Of a stretch of DNA of 64,000 nucleotides, positions 15,180 to 23,636 are shown one piece after another (position 1 is the first letter of the stretch; the number at the start of each line of letters is the position of its first letter). The translations under genes and the position numbers were made by a program. This DNA comes from Chitinophaga ginsengisegetis (GTDB taxonomy: Bacteria; Bacteroidota; Bacteroidia; Chitinophagales; Chitinophagaceae). The DNA lies in NCBI RefSeq assembly GCF_900168065.1, contig NZ_FUZZ01000004.1, positions 372,001 to 436,000 of the forward strand, in the 5' to 3' direction. The notes under the pieces were generated by a model. That model was not told the DNA's origin. It saw only the letters and a program-made list of their open reading frames with translations, and ran no database searches.

Positions 15180-17502
15180 ATCCTTTTTTCTTCAGTGATT
15201 TGTATGGGAATGCTTTCCCCTGTGCATCAATGTAAAAATACCATTTACCTTCCTGTACCAGTAATGGAAAGATATTTTTTCCGTATCCCTGGTTAGTGTC
15301 CATGTTATCGTAGATGGCGGGAATGATCATTTTACCGGAGGCATCTGCGATGCCGTACTTACCAGTGCGGGTTACCTGGAATAGCTTTTCATCTTTCCGG
15401 TAGCTGATATCATCAAATTCTACCGGTAAAATTATCCTGCCCAGTGCGTCGGTTACACCATATTTATTATCGCGTGATACCTTTAAAAAGGGTGTATCGT
15501 AGATATCGTCGATATCCTCATATTCAGTAGGGAGCAATACCTTACCTTCTTTTGTGATCAGTCCCTTCAGCTCTCCTTTTTTTACCACGAGCAGGTTTCC
15601 CATTTCCAAAATATCATTGGCTGTAATGGGATAAACAATTTCTTTTTTGCGGTTAATAATACCGTACAGCGTATGTTGCGGGGTGCTGTCTATTCCTGCC
15701 AGCGCGAGGCCATTCCAGAAATCTCCTACAAAGCTGTATTCATCAAAAACCACTTCTTTCCCGTTGGGATCTAAAAATACGTTGTTGCGGGCACTGCCCC
15801 ATACTTTTAACAGCCCGTCATTGAATTTTGCACTGCTTCTCTTTTCGCTTTCCGGCACCAACAGCCGTGACGCCTGGTCTTCTTTAAACTCCCAGCGTTG
15901 GCTGCTGTACAGCGTATTACCGGCGAGGTCGGTGAGCTGGGTGGTGGTGGTGCCATCGTCGTTGTATTGTGTTTCCACAATCCGGTTAGTATCTACCGCG
16001 GTAAAAAATCCGTACCGTTTTCCGCCGCGGATGATCTTTCCTGAGATGTCTGCCAGTGAGGAGGTATCGCCATTGCGCAGGAGCAGTATCCGGCTGTTTT
16101 GCCACTGTATCCATTCGTACCGGGTGGGGATGATTTCTTTACCGGTGGTGATATCCACCAATCCTATCCGCTCTCCTTTTGAAACGGGCAGGTAATTTTT
16201 TTTGCTTTCCCCGGCATTATCATCCAGATAGGAGAATCCGCTGCCGTAGCCATTTACAAAACCATCATAGGCCACTGGCAGGATCGTTTTTCCGTCCATT
16301 CCCAACAGCCCTGTTTTACCATTTTGTTCTACTGCCAGCCAGGGAGTGTTTTGCCAGGAGAACGGCGTTATGCGGCTGTATACCTGAGCGGTGAGAGGCT
16401 TTCCATTGGCATCCGTCAAGCTGGTACCGGTGTCATCGCTTACCAGAAAAACCGCTGGTATGGGTGATCTCTCGTCCGTTATTGTTTGCCCTGGCGCCAT
16501 TATTATGCCGCCGTCGTAGGTTTCCTGTCCTTTTGCATTGATGGCGATAATATCATTGTATCGTGGCGGGATGATCTCTTTGCCTTCGGCATTTACCACG
16601 CCGTATTTATTGCCCATGCTCACTTTCATAACATTGCCTGTCCGGGTGGCTGCGCTGTATTGAAACGGGAGCAGTGTTTTACCGTGCTTATCTACGAAAC
16701 CTGTTTTATTATTTTTTGTAACGGCAAACAGTTCTTCGGTTGGTCCCACAGCGCATTTATCATAGATAGCAGGAATAACGATCCCGCCGCTTTTATCCAT
16801 CACGCCGGCTTTACCATTAGTTGTAAAGCCCATATAAATATTACTGCCACTGAGATAATCAAATGACTCATACTCCGCCGGAACAATGATGGCGCCGTCT
16901 TCCGCTGCCAGTCCAACTTTACCCGCCTTTTTTATTTGTATGGTGTTGTCCCTTACATAGCTTTTATCGGCTTCTTCGTATATGGGTTCCTGTAATACCT
17001 TACCGGTTTTTATATCTATCCATCCCCAGCGGCCATCTTTCTTCATTTTCAGTACATGGGGCGTGAGCGCGCTTACTTCGCTGTATAGCGGCGGACAGAT
17101 AACGTTGCCGAGTGTATCTGCGGCGCCGTATTTCCCATTGAGCCGGGTAATAACAAAGCAATAATTTTTTGAGGAGTCGTGATCATCCTGTTCATCGGCC
17201 AGGATAACCTCATCATATTTGAAAGGGGCAATGATCTTACCAGCATTGCTAACAGCGCCGTAGGCATTATGTTTCACGGCTACAATGGTATTATAGTAAC
17301 CGATATTTTCCGTTTTATCTACCAATACTGCACCGGAAATATGCAGCCATTGTTTTTGCTGGTTAATCAATACCGGGGCAAACTGTCCATCGAACCTTCC
17401 GAGGTAGCCCGCAACCACGGGCTCTTGTGCATGCAGGGATATGCTGTTTAAAAGGAGTCCTGCCAGTAAATATCTTTTTCTCATCTGTTTTGCTACATTC
17501 AT
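15169..17502 (-). CDS. WG-repeat secreted protein (upstream copy)
   Basis: A 777-aa protein with a signal peptide (MRKRYLLAGLLLNSISLHAQ; the alternative ATG for this is at 17484). It carries more than ten WG-type repeats, for example GKYGAADTLGNVICPPLYSE, GKAGVMDKSGGIVIPAIYDK and GKTGLLGMDGKTILPVAYDG. There are no catalytic motifs and no T9SS C-terminal domain that I can see. It is the first gene of a two-gene operon with the shorter WG-repeat protein. A surface or periplasmic binding or scaffolding role is likely from the family; the partner is unknown. Confidence 0.88.
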   Translation of the reverse strand: MNVAKQMRKRYLLAGLLLNSISLHAQEPVVAGYLGRFDGQFAPVLINQQKQWLHISGAVLVDKTENIGYYNTIVAVKHNAYGAVSNAGKIIAPFKYDEVILADEQDDHDSSKNYCFVITRLNGKYGAADTLGNVICPPLYSEVSALTPHVLKMKKDGRWGWIDIKTGKVLQEPIYEEADKSYVRDNTIQIKKAGKVGLAAEDGAIIVPAEYESFDYLSGSNIYMGFTTNGKAGVMDKSGGIVIPAIYDKCAVGPTEELFAVTKNNKTGFVDKHGKTLLPFQYSAATRTGNVMKVSMGNKYGVVNAEGKEIIPPRYNDIIAINAKGQETYDGGIIMAPGQTITDERSPIPAVFLVSDDTGTSLTDANGKPLTAQVYSRITPFSWQNTPWLAVEQNGKTGLLGMDGKTILPVAYDGFVNGYGSGFSYLDDNAGESKKNYLPVSKGERIGLVDITTGKEIIPTRYEWIQWQNSRILLLRNGDTSSLADISGKIIRGGKRYGFFTAVDTNRIVETQYNDDGTTTTQLTDLAGNTLYSSQRWEFKEDQASRLLVPESEKRSSAKFNDGLLKVWGSARNNVFLDPNGKEVVFDEYSFVGDFWNGLALAGIDSTPQHTLYGIINRKKEIVYPITANDILEMGNLLVVKKGELKGLITKEGKVLLPTEYEDIDDIYDTPFLKVSRDNKYGVTDALGRIILPVEFDDISYRKDEKLFQVTRTGKYGIADASGKMIIPAIYDNMDTNQGYGKNIFPLLVQEGKWYFYIDAQGKAFPYKSLKKKGYED

Positions 17503-17707
17503 GAAATGGTATTCCGCTTATGAAAAGATATGCAAATATGCGGATCTTTCAGAAAACGGGAATAATTTAAAAGCTAACAAATACTTTTCCTGTGAAGCAA
17601 TCCCTGTAACCAGGTACGTTATGTTCCTGTATTGCCGTTACTGGTTTTTTAAGTAATTCCTCATTTCCGTTCAACGAAAAGGTGCCGGGTTTTTATTATT
17701 TTTTTAT

Positions 17708-17715
17708 TACGTTTG
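17708..17715 (+). promoter_or_regulatory. -7 promoter element for the phosphatase gene
   Basis: TACGTTTG matches TAnnTTTG and lies 32 bp upstream of the ATG at 17748. The -33 region is T-rich but lacks an exact TTTG. No PHO-box-like direct repeat was recognised. Confidence 0.5.
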
Positions 17716-17747
17716 CCGATTCCCATTTTGGGGCGTGAACCTAAGAA

Positions 17748-19406
17748 ATGAAAAAAATCTGCATTATGAACGGAATGACTAAATCTGTTGCCACTGCATT
17801 CCTGGGCGCGTTCACAGCGCTACAGGGGCTCACCGCAGTAGCCCAATCGAATGAAAAGCCTAAATTGATAGTAGGCATTGTGGTAGACCAGATGCGCTGG
17901 GATTATTTATACCGTTACTACGACCGCTACGAAGCGGGTGGCTTCAAACGCATGCTGGGCGATGGTTTTTCCTGTGAAAACACTTTCATCAGCCACCTTC
18001 CGTCCTTTACCGCTGTAGGTCACAGCACCATTTATACAGGCAGTGTTCCCGCTATTCATGGCATTACCGGCAACGACTGGCCCGATCAGCTTACCGGCAG
18101 AAAATGGTATTGCACAGAGGACACCACCGTACAACCCGTTGGCAGCAGCAGCTCCGCAGGCAAAATGTCGCCGCGCAACCTGCTGGCATCCACCATTACA
18201 GATGAATTAAAACTGGCGACCAACTTCCGCTCTAAAGTAGTAGGCGTATCACTGAAAGACCGCGCCTCCATCCTTCCAGCCGGACATACACCCAATGGCG
18301 CCTTCTGGCTGGACGACAGCAACGGCAGCTTTATTACCAGCACCTGGTATATGAAAGAACTGCCTGAATGGGTAAAGCGTTTCAACGACCGCAAAGAGCC
18401 ACAGCAGCTGATGTCTAAACCCTGGGAAACTTTATATCCCATCAATACTTATGTACAAAGCAGTGAAGATAACGTAGACTGGGAAGGTACTTTCCCCGGT
18501 GAAAAAGCGCCTGTTTTCCCCCATGCGTTGAAAGACGCTTATAAAAAAGATCCGGGTAACCTGAGGTCTACCCCCGGTGGAAACACCCTCACACTGGATT
18601 TTGCGAAAGCTGCTATTGAAGGATATGACCTCGGTAATAATACCGTGACCGACTTCCTCACCATCAACTGCGCTTCCACCGATTATGTAGGCCATAAATA
18701 TGGTCCTAATTCCATAGAAGTAGAAGATACTTACCTGCGCCTGGATAAAGACTTGTCGGCTTTCTTCACGTACCTGGACCAGCGCGTGGGAAAAGGTAAC
18801 TACCTCGTGTTCCTCACTGCCGACCACGGCGCCGCTCATGCCATTAAATTTATGGAAGAACATAAGCTGCCAGCCGGCATAACAGAAAGCAGGAAACTGG
18901 TAGCGGGCCTGGACAGCACGCTGAATGTACGTTTTGGCGTAAGCAAACTCGTATCTTCATTTATGAACTACCACGTGAGTTTCGACAAAGCAAAAATTGC
19001 TGCGTCTAAACTGGATTACGATGCTGTGAAGAAAGAAACCGTGAAGTACTTCGAGGCGCAACCGGGTATCCAGTTTGCCGCCGACCTGGACAATATCGGC
19101 GTGAATCCTTTGCCGGAGCCACTGAATACAATGGCGATCAATGGCTACAACCGTAAACGCACCGGTTCCGTCATTGTGATTCCTGAGCCAGGATGGTTTG
19201 AAGGTTCACTGAAAGGCACTACCCACGGTAACTGGAATCCTTTTGACATCCATATTCCGCTGGTATTTATGGGATGGCATGTAAAACATGGCGCTTCCAA
19301 TGAAACCGTGCATATGACAGATATTGCCGCTACCCTGGCTGCCATGCTGCATATACAAATGCCGAGCGGCTGTGTAGGCAAACCGGTGAAAGAAATACTG
19401 CAATAA
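17748..19406 (+). CDS. pafA: PafA-type alkaline phosphatase
   Basis: A 552-aa exported metallophosphatase of the alkaline phosphatase superfamily. A signal peptide ends near residue 33 (TAVAQS). The metal ligand Asp47 is in IVVDQMRWDY and the likely nucleophile is Thr88 in PSFTAVGHSTIYTGS, the Thr variant typical of PafA rather than the Ser of PhoA. Further ligands are in STDYVGHKYG, LTADHGAAH and TTHGNWNPFDIHIPLV. PafA enzymes hydrolyse phosphate monoesters in the periplasm with two zinc ions, and in Bacteroidota they act irrespective of phosphate level. It is convergent with a phospholipase C, and together they could release phosphate from phospholipid head groups. Alternative ATGs exist at codons 7 and 10. 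Confidence 0.9.
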   Translation: MKKICIMNGMTKSVATAFLGAFTALQGLTAVAQSNEKPKLIVGIVVDQMRWDYLYRYYDRYEAGGFKRMLGDGFSCENTFISHLPSFTAVGHSTIYTGSVPAIHGITGNDWPDQLTGRKWYCTEDTTVQPVGSSSSAGKMSPRNLLASTITDELKLATNFRSKVVGVSLKDRASILPAGHTPNGAFWLDDSNGSFITSTWYMKELPEWVKRFNDRKEPQQLMSKPWETLYPINTYVQSSEDNVDWEGTFPGEKAPVFPHALKDAYKKDPGNLRSTPGGNTLTLDFAKAAIEGYDLGNNTVTDFLTINCASTDYVGHKYGPNSIEVEDTYLRLDKDLSAFFTYLDQRVGKGNYLVFLTADHGAAHAIKFMEEHKLPAGITESRKLVAGLDSTLNVRFGVSKLVSSFMNYHVSFDKAKIAASKLDYDAVKKETVKYFEAQPGIQFAADLDNIGVNPLPEPLNTMAINGYNRKRTGSVIVIPEPGWFEGSLKGTTHGNWNPFDIHIPLVFMGWHVKHGASNETVHMTDIAATLAAMLHIQMPSGCVGKPVKEILQ

Positions 19407-19411
19407 TATAT

Positions 19412-19448
19412 TCCGGGAGGATTTTCATTGAATGAACATCCTCCCGGA
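19412..19448. terminator. Bidirectional terminator
   Basis: An 11-bp perfect inverted repeat (TCCGGGAGGAT / ATCCTCCCGGA) with a 15-base loop, flanked by TTTTCAG on the right and an A/T stretch on the left, between convergent pafA-like and phospholipase genes. Confidence 0.8.
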
Positions 19449-19457
19449 TTTTCAGAT

Positions 19458-21992
19458 TTATACCCTGCCCATAAAAGGATCTGTTATCCCTTCTGCTCCT
19501 GTTTCCACTCTTCCTGCATACCGCTGACTAAACGTATCAAAGCCCGCAGCCTGTACGCTGAAATTGTACCAGCCGTGGCTTTTCTGCAGCGGCAATACCA
19601 ACTCCAACGTGGCGCCGGCGGCAATGCTCCGCTGGATTGCTTTTCCTCCGTATGCATTATCTGTAATACTGAAATCACGCGCATTACTACCGGTGTTGGC
19701 TACACGTAAAACCAGGTTACCTGTTGCTTTCTTTTTCAGCTTACCATTTGTTTCATAGCCCAGCTCCAGGTCCAGCTGCGGATGTTTGGCGGAACCTTCA
19801 AACGCGCGGTAGAATCCATTGGGGCCATGCAGGTGCAGCTGGTAACGGTTATCTGCAAAGGCTTTGGCCGGCCACTCATACGTGATAGTGTCGCCTGCGG
19901 CTACCGCAAACGACCAGGTTCTTCCGGTTTCTGTTTCACCGGTTTGTTCATCTTTATAAGGAAGATTAGTGTATACGGTAAACGGTGCGCCATGTGCGCG
20001 GTCGCCGAACAATTGCTTATCTGCTTTCATTTTCAGTGTCAGCAATTGCTCACCGGCTTTCCACTGGCCATCCGCTAACAGTTCATAAGGCAATGCGCAG
20101 GAAGGGCGGGTGCCTTTTTCCTGTTGTAAAATCGTAGTGCCGTTGCCGTTAGCAAAGACTTTCACATCTTCACTGGTGATTTTTTTAAACCCTGCGGGTA
20201 CTGACTTGAAGCGGGCGTTATTAATATTTTCCACTACGTGGCGCTGATCCAGGAAAATCTGCCGGGCCGGTGTGGTGGTATTAAACGGACTGAAGGCAGC
20301 AGTGAGATCGCCGCTGATGGTGCGTCTCCACTGACTGATATTATCCAGGTGCACCTGCTTGTTTAACTTCTTACTAAAAAATGTTTCCAGGAATTGTAAG
20401 GTAGAAGTATGTTCAAATACCTGCGAACATACCTTTCCTCCCCTGCTCCAGGGCGATGCAATCAGCATAGGCACCCTGAACCCCAGTCCTACCGGGGCTT
20501 CCCGGGCCTGCTTTTCACTTACGCCCTGTTTCAGTTCATGTGCCAGCCGCACCTGTTCTATTTCTGTGTCTATTCCTGCGGAGCATTTTCCTGTGCCGGG
20601 TTTGTTATTATCGCAGATGGAGAAAGGTACCACATGATCGAAGTAACCATCATTTTCATCATAGGTAACAATGAAAATAGTTTTCTTCCACACCTCCGGT
20701 TTCTGCGTGAGGATATCCAGTATTTCGGATACGTACCAGGCACCATACCACGGAGCACTGGGGTGATCGGAGAAGTTCTGCGGGCCTGCCAGCCATGATA
20801 CTTGTGGCAATGCGCCTTCATTCACATCTTTACGGAACTGGTGAAGCACGTCGCCGGCGGGTACCGTGATGGTGCGTTCCTTTGATCCGTCTTTATAGTT
20901 TACTGTTGTTACGCTCCGGAATGCGGGATCGTTTTTATTGACTACGAAAGCCCGTTGGTACAGCGATTTCTGCTGGTCCGTTAATTTCTCATAGCTTTCT
21001 TTATTCCACTTTAGCAGTTCCTGGGTAGCATTGTCCAGCACTGTTTGCTTTTTGGAGATGTCTGTGCGGATCTTTGCAGCGGCGTCATCCGAAGAAGGGC
21101 TGGCTTCCTGGAGTTTGTTGATTTCGTCCGGCAGGGTGTCTACCTGTTTCAGTAATCCGTTTACATAGCGTTCGGAGAACTTCACGTTGTAGGCAGCGAA
21201 AAATTCCAGGAGGTTACAACCAAAATTTGCGAGCCATGCCCGTTCTTCCCCTTTCCATCCACCGCCACAGCTGATTTCATTCTGGTAAAATTTCCATGCA
21301 ATATTATTTTCTTCCAGTAACTCCGGGAATGTTTTCCAGGGCAGTTTACCGTAACTGAAGTCGTCGTTGCGGATATGTGCTTTTGGCAATCCATCTTCCT
21401 CATGTACAATTTTACCTGTCCAGAAAAAGGAGCGGTTGGGCGTAGTGCTGGTCATGGCTGAGCAGAAGTTCTGATCACACACCGTGAAAGCGTCTGCCAT
21501 TGCGTAATTAAAGGGAAGATCCTCGCGGGTATAATATCCCATCGTTAAAGGCATGGCGGCGTATTCCTTGTTGCCGGGTGTTTTTGCGATGAGCCATTTA
21601 TCGTAGCGGCCTTTGTTGTAGGCATCTACCTGGCTGGGCCTGGAGTGCGGCAATGCGCCCATCCAGGTGGCTTTGGTATCTTTAATATTGAGGCGGAAAG
21701 GTGCATAGGTATCGCCTGCTGCGTTGGTTTGAAACCACACCGGCTTTGCGTCCGGCAGCCATACGGCGCGTGGATCGTTGAATCCGCGGACGCCTTGTAA
21801 AGAGCCAAAGCAGTGATCAAAGGAACGATTCTCCTGCATGAGGATCACAATATGTTCTGCGTCGAGGAAGGTGCTGCCGGGAGCGGGATCTATTGCCAGT
21901 GCCCGCTGAATGGATGCGGGCATCATGGTAGATAAGCCAGCTGCACCAGATAACAATAAAGATTTTTTTAGAAATTCTCTGCGTGAGTCCAT
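19458..21992 (-). CDS. Phosphocholine-specific phospholipase C (Tat-exported)
   Basis: An 844-aa enzyme. The N-terminus has a twin-arginine signal (SRREFLKKS, residues 3-11), then the phosphoesterase domain with the hallmark ILMQENRSFDHCFGSLQGVR near residue 50. Further motifs are FTVCDQNFCSAMTSTTPNRSF, FIVTYDENDGYFDHVVPF and GLGFRVPMLIASPWSRGG. Two C-terminal DUF756-like beta domains (about residues 620-830) follow, as in Pseudomonas PlcN/PlcH. The enzyme hydrolyses phosphatidylcholine-type lipids to diacylglycerol and a phospho-headgroup. The Cys in 'FDHCFG' replaces the more common Tyr. Normal full length. Its product could feed the facing phosphatase. Confidence 0.92.
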   Translation of the reverse strand: MDSRREFLKKSLLLSGAAGLSTMMPASIQRALAIDPAPGSTFLDAEHIVILMQENRSFDHCFGSLQGVRGFNDPRAVWLPDAKPVWFQTNAAGDTYAPFRLNIKDTKATWMGALPHSRPSQVDAYNKGRYDKWLIAKTPGNKEYAAMPLTMGYYTREDLPFNYAMADAFTVCDQNFCSAMTSTTPNRSFFWTGKIVHEEDGLPKAHIRNDDFSYGKLPWKTFPELLEENNIAWKFYQNEISCGGGWKGEERAWLANFGCNLLEFFAAYNVKFSERYVNGLLKQVDTLPDEINKLQEASPSSDDAAAKIRTDISKKQTVLDNATQELLKWNKESYEKLTDQQKSLYQRAFVVNKNDPAFRSVTTVNYKDGSKERTITVPAGDVLHQFRKDVNEGALPQVSWLAGPQNFSDHPSAPWYGAWYVSEILDILTQKPEVWKKTIFIVTYDENDGYFDHVVPFSICDNNKPGTGKCSAGIDTEIEQVRLAHELKQGVSEKQAREAPVGLGFRVPMLIASPWSRGGKVCSQVFEHTSTLQFLETFFSKKLNKQVHLDNISQWRRTISGDLTAAFSPFNTTTPARQIFLDQRHVVENINNARFKSVPAGFKKITSEDVKVFANGNGTTILQQEKGTRPSCALPYELLADGQWKAGEQLLTLKMKADKQLFGDRAHGAPFTVYTNLPYKDEQTGETETGRTWSFAVAAGDTITYEWPAKAFADNRYQLHLHGPNGFYRAFEGSAKHPQLDLELGYETNGKLKKKATGNLVLRVANTGSNARDFSITDNAYGGKAIQRSIAAGATLELVLPLQKSHGWYNFSVQAAGFDTFSQRYAGRVETGAEGITDPFMGRV

Positions 21993-22101
21993 TTATATTC
22001 CGATTGAGTGGGTTTTACATTGTTCATCTAACAAAATAAAAAACATTCCCAAAGAATGCAACGGCGCCTCACATTATGTGTTTGTTATGCGGTATATACG
22101 G

Positions 22102-22821
22102 CTATGGCTGAGGACAACCGGTAAGTGTGTGCCATTCGTGTTCGGTGCGGGTCATGAGGAGGGCGTTGTCAAAAGCGACACTTCCTTTTTTAAACACAGC
22201 CGTATTCTCAAAAAAGCTGGAAGCCACCTGTATTAGTTGCAGCGGGCTCACTTTCCATTGATAGGTTTGTAGTTTTAATCCATCGAGCGACTGCTGGTTA
22301 TTGGGAGAATAGCCGACCGCGCCCCCTTCAAAAAATGCGGAAGCATTTTCCAGGGTTTCAAAAACGGAGGTAGCCGGGAATTCGCTGGTGCTGCGCGCAT
22401 CTATGGAAATGGATGTTTTATCTGAGCTGGTAAAGTCGATATGAAAATGTCCAGCTACTTCCTTTACATTAAAATCAGCCAGGTGATGTTTGCCTGGAAA
22501 CAGCCGTCCACCGGCGAGGGCATTGAGCCTCGATGAAGTATCCCTGCGGGGGATATACACGCCTTCTTTGATAACACCATTTTCCTCCCACTCTACCGCA
22601 ATACGGTGCGCGCCATTTTCTGAGGAGATGCCTGTAAAATCCGGCCAGCCTTTGGGCTTGATGTGTTTTAATCTTATCAGACAGATGCCGGCAATGGCTT
22701 TGCCTTTGTAAATCTTAGGACGGAAAGGCGACGGCAGGAGCGACTGAACAGCTTCGGGGTCTACAGTAAAATTCACCAGGATGCGGCGGTCTATATAACC
22801 ATGTATAACGGGTAGCTTCAT
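22102..22821 (-). CDS. DUF2071 domain protein (YqjF-like)
   Basis: A 239-aa cytoplasmic protein with the DUF2071 pattern: WIDRR-like IHGYIDRRILVNFTVDPEAV, then LLPSPFRPKIYKGKAIAGIC, and VYIPRRDTSSRLNALAGGRL FPGKHH in the middle. These proteins have an acetoacetate-decarboxylase-like fold and no firmly known function. It is divergent from the TetR gene; the candidate operator at 22881-22911 sits only 60 bp from its start, so TetR could also control it. Confidence 0.8.
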   Translation of the reverse strand: MKLPVIHGYIDRRILVNFTVDPEAVQSLLPSPFRPKIYKGKAIAGICLIRLKHIKPKGWPDFTGISSENGAHRIAVEWEENGVIKEGVYIPRRDTSSRLNALAGGRLFPGKHHLADFNVKEVAGHFHIDFTSSDKTSISIDARSTSEFPATSVFETLENASAFFEGGAVGYSPNNQQSLDGLKLQTYQWKVSPLQLIQVASSFFENTAVFKKGSVAFDNALLMTRTEHEWHTLTGCPQP

Positions 22822-22880
22822 ATAGGTAAGGATCTAATTAAAGGTACACCAAAACAGTCAAAAGCAAGTTTCTAAAAAAC

Positions 22881-22911
22881 ATTGAACAAATGTTTTGAAA
22901 AGTTGTTCAAT
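22881..22911. promoter_or_regulatory. Candidate TetR operator O1 (tetR promoter)
   Basis: The 9-bp arms ATTGAACAA and TTGTTCAAT form a perfect inverted repeat around a 13-bp centre. The site covers the -33 box of the tetR promoter. The reverse complement of this 31-bp site matches the site at 23592-23622 at 27 of 31 positions, the first 21 without a mismatch. Confidence 0.75.
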
Positions 22912-22923
22912 TTTCTATCTTTG
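22894..22923 (+). promoter_or_regulatory. tetR promoter (-33 TTTG / -7 TATCTTTG)
   Basis: TTTG at 22894-22897 and TATCTTTG at 22916-22923 are separated by 18 bp, fitting the Bacteroidota consensus. It overlaps operator O1, which implies autorepression. Confidence 0.7.
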
Positions 22924-22950
22924 TAGAAATATTAAACTCAACATCTGATT

Positions 22951-23571
22951 ATGGCGGTAAGCGAAAAGAAAGGAAATATGGATGCTTCCACGGAAGAGCG
23001 GATCAAAGCCGCAGCCAGAACTGTGTTTACAAAGAAAGGATACCAGGCTACCAAAGTAAGGGATATTGCGGCAGAAGCAGATATTAACCTGTCGCTGGTC
23101 AATTATTATTTCCGCAGCAAGGAAAAGCTGTTCCAGTTTGTGATGGCAGAGGTAGTGGAGAAATTAATTACCGCGGTAACGCTGATCCTCAATAACGAGC
23201 AGCTAACCGTGCAGCAGAAAGTGGAGCAGGTGGCCAATCACTATATCAACTTATTGCTGAAAAATCCGGACTTCCCGTTGTTTATGGTAAATGAGATCTT
23301 TGCCGGCACTGATGAGTTGTTGAAGGATAACCGTAAAGATGCCATCTTCCAGTCGCATTTCTTTAAACAGCTGGCCGCCCTGCAGAAAGAAGGTAAGCTG
23401 AGTATTCACCCGATCCAGCTAATGATGAACCTGATAGGCTTTGTGGTAATGCCTTTCCTGGCCCGGCCCTTACTGGAAAGGAATAAGGTAGTGAAATCAG
23501 GAGAATTCACCGCCCTGATGGAAGAACGGCGAAAGCTGATACCCATCTGGATCAAAGGCATGCTGAAATAG
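22951..23571 (+). CDS. TetR/AcrR-family repressor of the adjacent exporter
   Basis: A 206-aa regulator. The N-terminal HTH is TRxxIxxAA-like: STEERIKAAARTVFTKKGYQ, then TKVRDIAAEADINLSLVNYY with the recognition helix ending FRSKEKLF. The C-terminal ligand domain is all-helical. Alternative ATG at 22978 (MDASTEER). It is immediately upstream of a TolC-HlyD-ABC exporter. Near-identical 31-bp sites sit in its own promoter and just before the TolC gene, strongly suggesting that it represses both. The inducer is unknown but is probably an exporter substrate. Confidence 0.92.
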   Translation: MAVSEKKGNMDASTEERIKAAARTVFTKKGYQATKVRDIAAEADINLSLVNYYFRSKEKLFQFVMAEVVEKLITAVTLILNNEQLTVQQKVEQVANHYINLLLKNPDFPLFMVNEIFAGTDELLKDNRKDAIFQSHFFKQLAALQKEGKLSIHPIQLMMNLIGFVVMPFLARPLLERNKVVKSGEFTALMEERRKLIPIWIKGMLK

Positions 23572-23591
23572 CTGCTTTTTTTTGCCCGGAA

Positions 23592-23622
23592 ATTGAACAA
23601 CTTTTCAAAACAATAATTCAAA
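23592..23622. promoter_or_regulatory. Candidate TetR operator O2 (exporter operon)
   Basis: The site begins ATTGAACAACTTTTCAAAAC and lies 14 bp upstream of the TolC-family ATG. It is an inverted-orientation copy of O1; its right arm has degenerated (AATTCAAA rather than TGTTCAAT). Confidence 0.7.
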
Positions 23623-23636
23623 CTGAGTGTTGCACT

